Origin: Desulfobacterales bacterium
GTDB taxonomy: Bacteria; Desulfobacterota; Desulfobacteria; Desulfobacterales; QNYZ01
Assembly: GCA_029938515.1 (NCBI GenBank)
Contig: JAOZUU010000012.1
Location: 1-8,908, forward strand
DNA length: 8,908 nucleotides
Direction: 5' to 3'
Shown here piece after piece: positions 7,139 through 8,908 of the stretch. The number at the start of each line of letters is the position of its first letter. The first letter of the stretch is position 1. Both the position numbers and the translations under genes were made by a program. The notes below the pieces were generated by a model. That model saw nothing but the letters and a program-made list of their open reading frames with translations, had not been told where the DNA came from and made no database searches.

Positions 7139-8002
7139 ATGGCACACATATACACATACGGCCGCATGATCAAATTTACCCATACGGTCTTCGTGCTGCC
7201 GTTTGCACTGGTCACGGTGATTCTTGTCCAGCGACAGTATCCGCTTCGGCCAATCGACATTGGCTGGATTATTATAGCCATGATAGGTGCCCGGTCGACG
7301 GCCATGGGGTTTAACCGGGCGATCGACGCCCGCATGGACGGCAAAAACCCCCGAACCCGAATGCGGGAAATTCCATCCGGCCAAATCTCCACTACAGCTG
7401 TCTGGGCCTTTATAGCTCTTTCCGCGGGGCTTTTTCTATTGGCAGCCGCCATGCTTGGCCGGCGATGCTTTTTTCTGGCCATTCCGACCCTTGTGGTTTT
7501 GTGCTTCTATTCGTATACAAAACGATTCACCTGGTTATCTCACCTATTTTTAGGGTTTGCCATTTCCCTGGCGCCGTGGGGTGTCTGGGTTGCCCTTACT
7601 AAAACGTTTACCGGACCCATCTGGCTGTTATCGCTGGCATTGTTAACCTATGTTGCCGGTTTCGATATTCTCTACGCCTGCCAGGATATTGCATTCGATC
7701 GCAAGGAAGGTCTCTATTCTGTACCGGCGAGATTTGGTGTCCGGCCGGCGCTTAAAATTTCAACCATTCTGCATGGGGTTGCCTTTGCCGCTTTTGCCGC
7801 TATCCATCCGGTGTTTCAGATGAATGCGGCCTATCTGATCACCCTCATAATTATCGGATTACTGATGGTCATCGAACATCGAATCGTAAACCCCGATGAT
7901 CTTTCCAGGATCAATGTGGCCTTTTTCCACATGAATAGCCTGATCTCCATGGTCCTGTTTCTGGGGGTTACCATGGATGAAATAATCAGGCGACTGACGT
8001 AA
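7139..8002 (+). CDS. ubiA: UbiA-family membrane prenyltransferase (MqnP-like)
   Basis: Integral-membrane enzyme that joins a polyprenyl chain to an aromatic acid during quinone synthesis, using Mg2+-bound prenyl diphosphate. Both Asp-rich motifs of the superfamily are present: NRAIDARMD, fitting NxxxDxxxD (Asn at 59, Asp at 63 and 67 from the start used here), and DILYACQDIAFD (176-187). The stretch NPRTRMREIPSGQIS is typical of UbiA and MqnP proteins. Several hydrophobic segments, about eight or nine, fill the chain. I use ATG 7139 (287 residues) because the family usually has only about ten residues before MIKFTHTVF. A GTG at 7076 (308 residues) and an ATG at 7166 are also in frame, and none has a good ribosome site. 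A UbiD-family gene begins 55 bases downstream. That pairing fits the later, prenylating part of the futalosine menaquinone route; ubiquinone synthesis or another aromatic substrate cannot be excluded. Confidence 0.9.
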   Translation: MAHIYTYGRMIKFTHTVFVLPFALVTVILVQRQYPLRPIDIGWIIIAMIGARSTAMGFNRAIDARMDGKNPRTRMREIPSGQISTTAVWAFIALSAGLFLLAAAMLGRRCFFLAIPTLVVLCFYSYTKRFTWLSHLFLGFAISLAPWGVWVALTKTFTGPIWLLSLALLTYVAGFDILYACQDIAFDRKEGLYSVPARFGVRPALKISTILHGVAFAAFAAIHPVFQMNAAYLITLIIIGLLMVIEHRIVNPDDLSRINVAFFHMNSLISMVLFLGVTMDEIIRRLT

Positions 8003-8057
8003 TGGCCCGTCCGTTAATTAGAAGGCCCGCTTACCAAGTACGGCAGAGAATCTGAAA

Positions 8058-8908
8058 ATGGTTAAGAATTTAAGGGAATTCATCGATGTGCTCGATGCAG
8101 CCGGAGAGCTGATCCGCGTAACCAAAGAAGTTGATCCGGTTTTAGAAATCAGCCGATTGACCGATCGTGAATCCAAAAAACCCCAGGGCGGTAAAGCGTT
8201 ATTTTTTACCCATGTACGCGGATCCGGATTTCCTGTGGCCACCAATCTTTTCGGCAGTCCCGGGCGAATCCGAATGGCCCTGAATGTTGATGAACTGGAT
8301 GATCTCGGCCATCGTGTTCAGAAGTATATTGATTTACACCCCCCGCGGTCATTTAAGGACATTCTGGGTCTTATTCCCCTGGTCACCGATGTCGTCAATT
8401 TTTTTCCCCGCTCATTTCGAAGTAAATGCCCGCCCTGTCAGGAAGTGGTCTACACCCACGGCGATGTTGATCTGGGTCGTCTACCCGTGCTCAAATGCTG
8501 GCCCAAGGACGCCGGCCGGTTTATTACCCTGCCGTTGGTGTTCACTCGGAGCCTGTCAACCGGCAAGCGGAATGTGGGCATGTACCGGATGCAAGTATTC
8601 GATAAAAATACCACCGGGATGCACTGGCACATTCACAAGGACGGGGCTCATTATTACGATGAGTATGCCCGCGCCGGCCGGCGGATGCCGGTAGCGGTCG
8701 CCATTGGTGCGGACCCGGCCACGGTTTACACAGCCACGGCACCCTTGCCCCGGGGCATGGACGAAATGGTTTTGGCCGGGTTTATCCGCCGGAAACCGGT
8801 GCGGCTGGCCCAATGTCTCACCATTGATCTGGCCGTCCCGGCGGAGGCCGAGTTTATTCTGGAAGGGTATGTTCAGCCCGGCGAGCTGCGCCGGGAAGGG
8901 CCCTTCGG
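8058..8908 (+). CDS. ubiD: UbiD-family decarboxylase (MqnL-like), N-terminal part only
   Basis: Cytosolic prenylated-FMN-dependent decarboxylase, expected to remove the carboxyl group from the prenylated aromatic ring during quinone synthesis; a UbiX-type partner supplies the cofactor. 283 codons are present, whereas the family usually has about 450-610. The cofactor and metal region is NVGMYRMQVFDKNTTGMHWH (172-191), with N172, the catalytic-type R177 and H191. DEMVLAGF (235-242) supplies the probable metal-binding Glu236. The window stops inside EGPFGE: Glu280 is present, and the second acid would be the next full codon after the cut. The GMHWHIHKDGA stretch looks closer to the menaquinone-pathway UbiD group than to the ubiquinone enzyme, which is an inference. 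The ATG at 8058 has only a weak AGAG-like site upstream, but VKNLREFIDVLDAAGEL is a standard family start. It probably shares a transcript with the prenyltransferase. Confidence 0.95.
   Translation, partial: MVKNLREFIDVLDAAGELIRVTKEVDPVLEISRLTDRESKKPQGGKALFFTHVRGSGFPVATNLFGSPGRIRMALNVDELDDLGHRVQKYIDLHPPRSFKDILGLIPLVTDVVNFFPRSFRSKCPPCQEVVYTHGDVDLGRLPVLKCWPKDAGRFITLPLVFTRSLSTGKRNVGMYRMQVFDKNTTGMHWHIHKDGAHYYDEYARAGRRMPVAVAIGADPATVYTATAPLPRGMDEMVLAGFIRRKPVRLAQCLTIDLAVPAEAEFILEGYVQPGELRREGPF

Noticed and set aside
8284..8694. 136-codon plus-strand open frame within the UbiD-family gene
   Set aside because: It runs in another frame through conserved UbiD motifs; the UbiD frame explains the conservation.

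Overview
The window looks like a core-genome segment of a mesophilic, roughly 50% GC bacterium. Its protein signatures best fit a sulfate-reducer-like member of the Desulfobacterota (former Deltaproteobacteria). These are a DnaK tail ending in DFEEIKDGK, an FtsH starting [13 protein letters not shown], and a neighbouring UbiA-type/UbiD-type pair of the kind used in futalosine-route menaquinone synthesis. The lineage is inferred from protein style only; no rRNA or other marker is present.

Left third (minus strand): tilS (tRNA-Ile lysidine synthetase), followed after about 170 bases by ftsH (membrane AAA+ zinc protease), which runs off the left edge. ftsH starts at a TTG behind a near-perfect Shine-Dalgarno. 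tilS may also start at an internal TTG behind a strong Shine-Dalgarno.

Middle: a divergent intergenic stretch of about 260 bases (3469-3730) holds a degenerate inverted-repeat element and a good sigma70-type promoter. The promoter drives a bacterial signal recognition particle RNA of the large type, about 248 nt. Its GGAA-capped helix 8, nested helix 5, terminal helix and U-tract terminator can all be traced by eye. Next comes a promoter region with an 8-bp inverted repeat and both sigma70-like and sigma32-like readings, then grpE and dnaK, closed by a clear intrinsic terminator. Neither hrcA nor dnaJ adjoins them in the window.

Right third (plus strand): a non-coding stretch with a small GC-rich hairpin, then a UbiA-family membrane prenyltransferase (MqnP-like) and the N-terminal part of a UbiD-family prenylated-FMN decarboxylase (MqnL-like). 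The second gene is cut by the window edge inside its catalytic EGPFGE motif. Together they suggest the prenylation and decarboxylation steps of quinone synthesis.

Functionally, the window collects housekeeping modules: protein quality control (FtsH, GrpE-DnaK), translation and targeting (TilS, SRP RNA), and respiratory quinone synthesis. I see no phage, insertion sequence, CRISPR or defence system, and nothing that convincingly amounts to an undescribed system. The more interesting points are regulatory and structural: start-codon usage, the dual-reading grpE promoter with its inverted repeat, the large-type SRP RNA, the degenerate interspersed element, and an HEGGH variant of the FtsH zinc motif.
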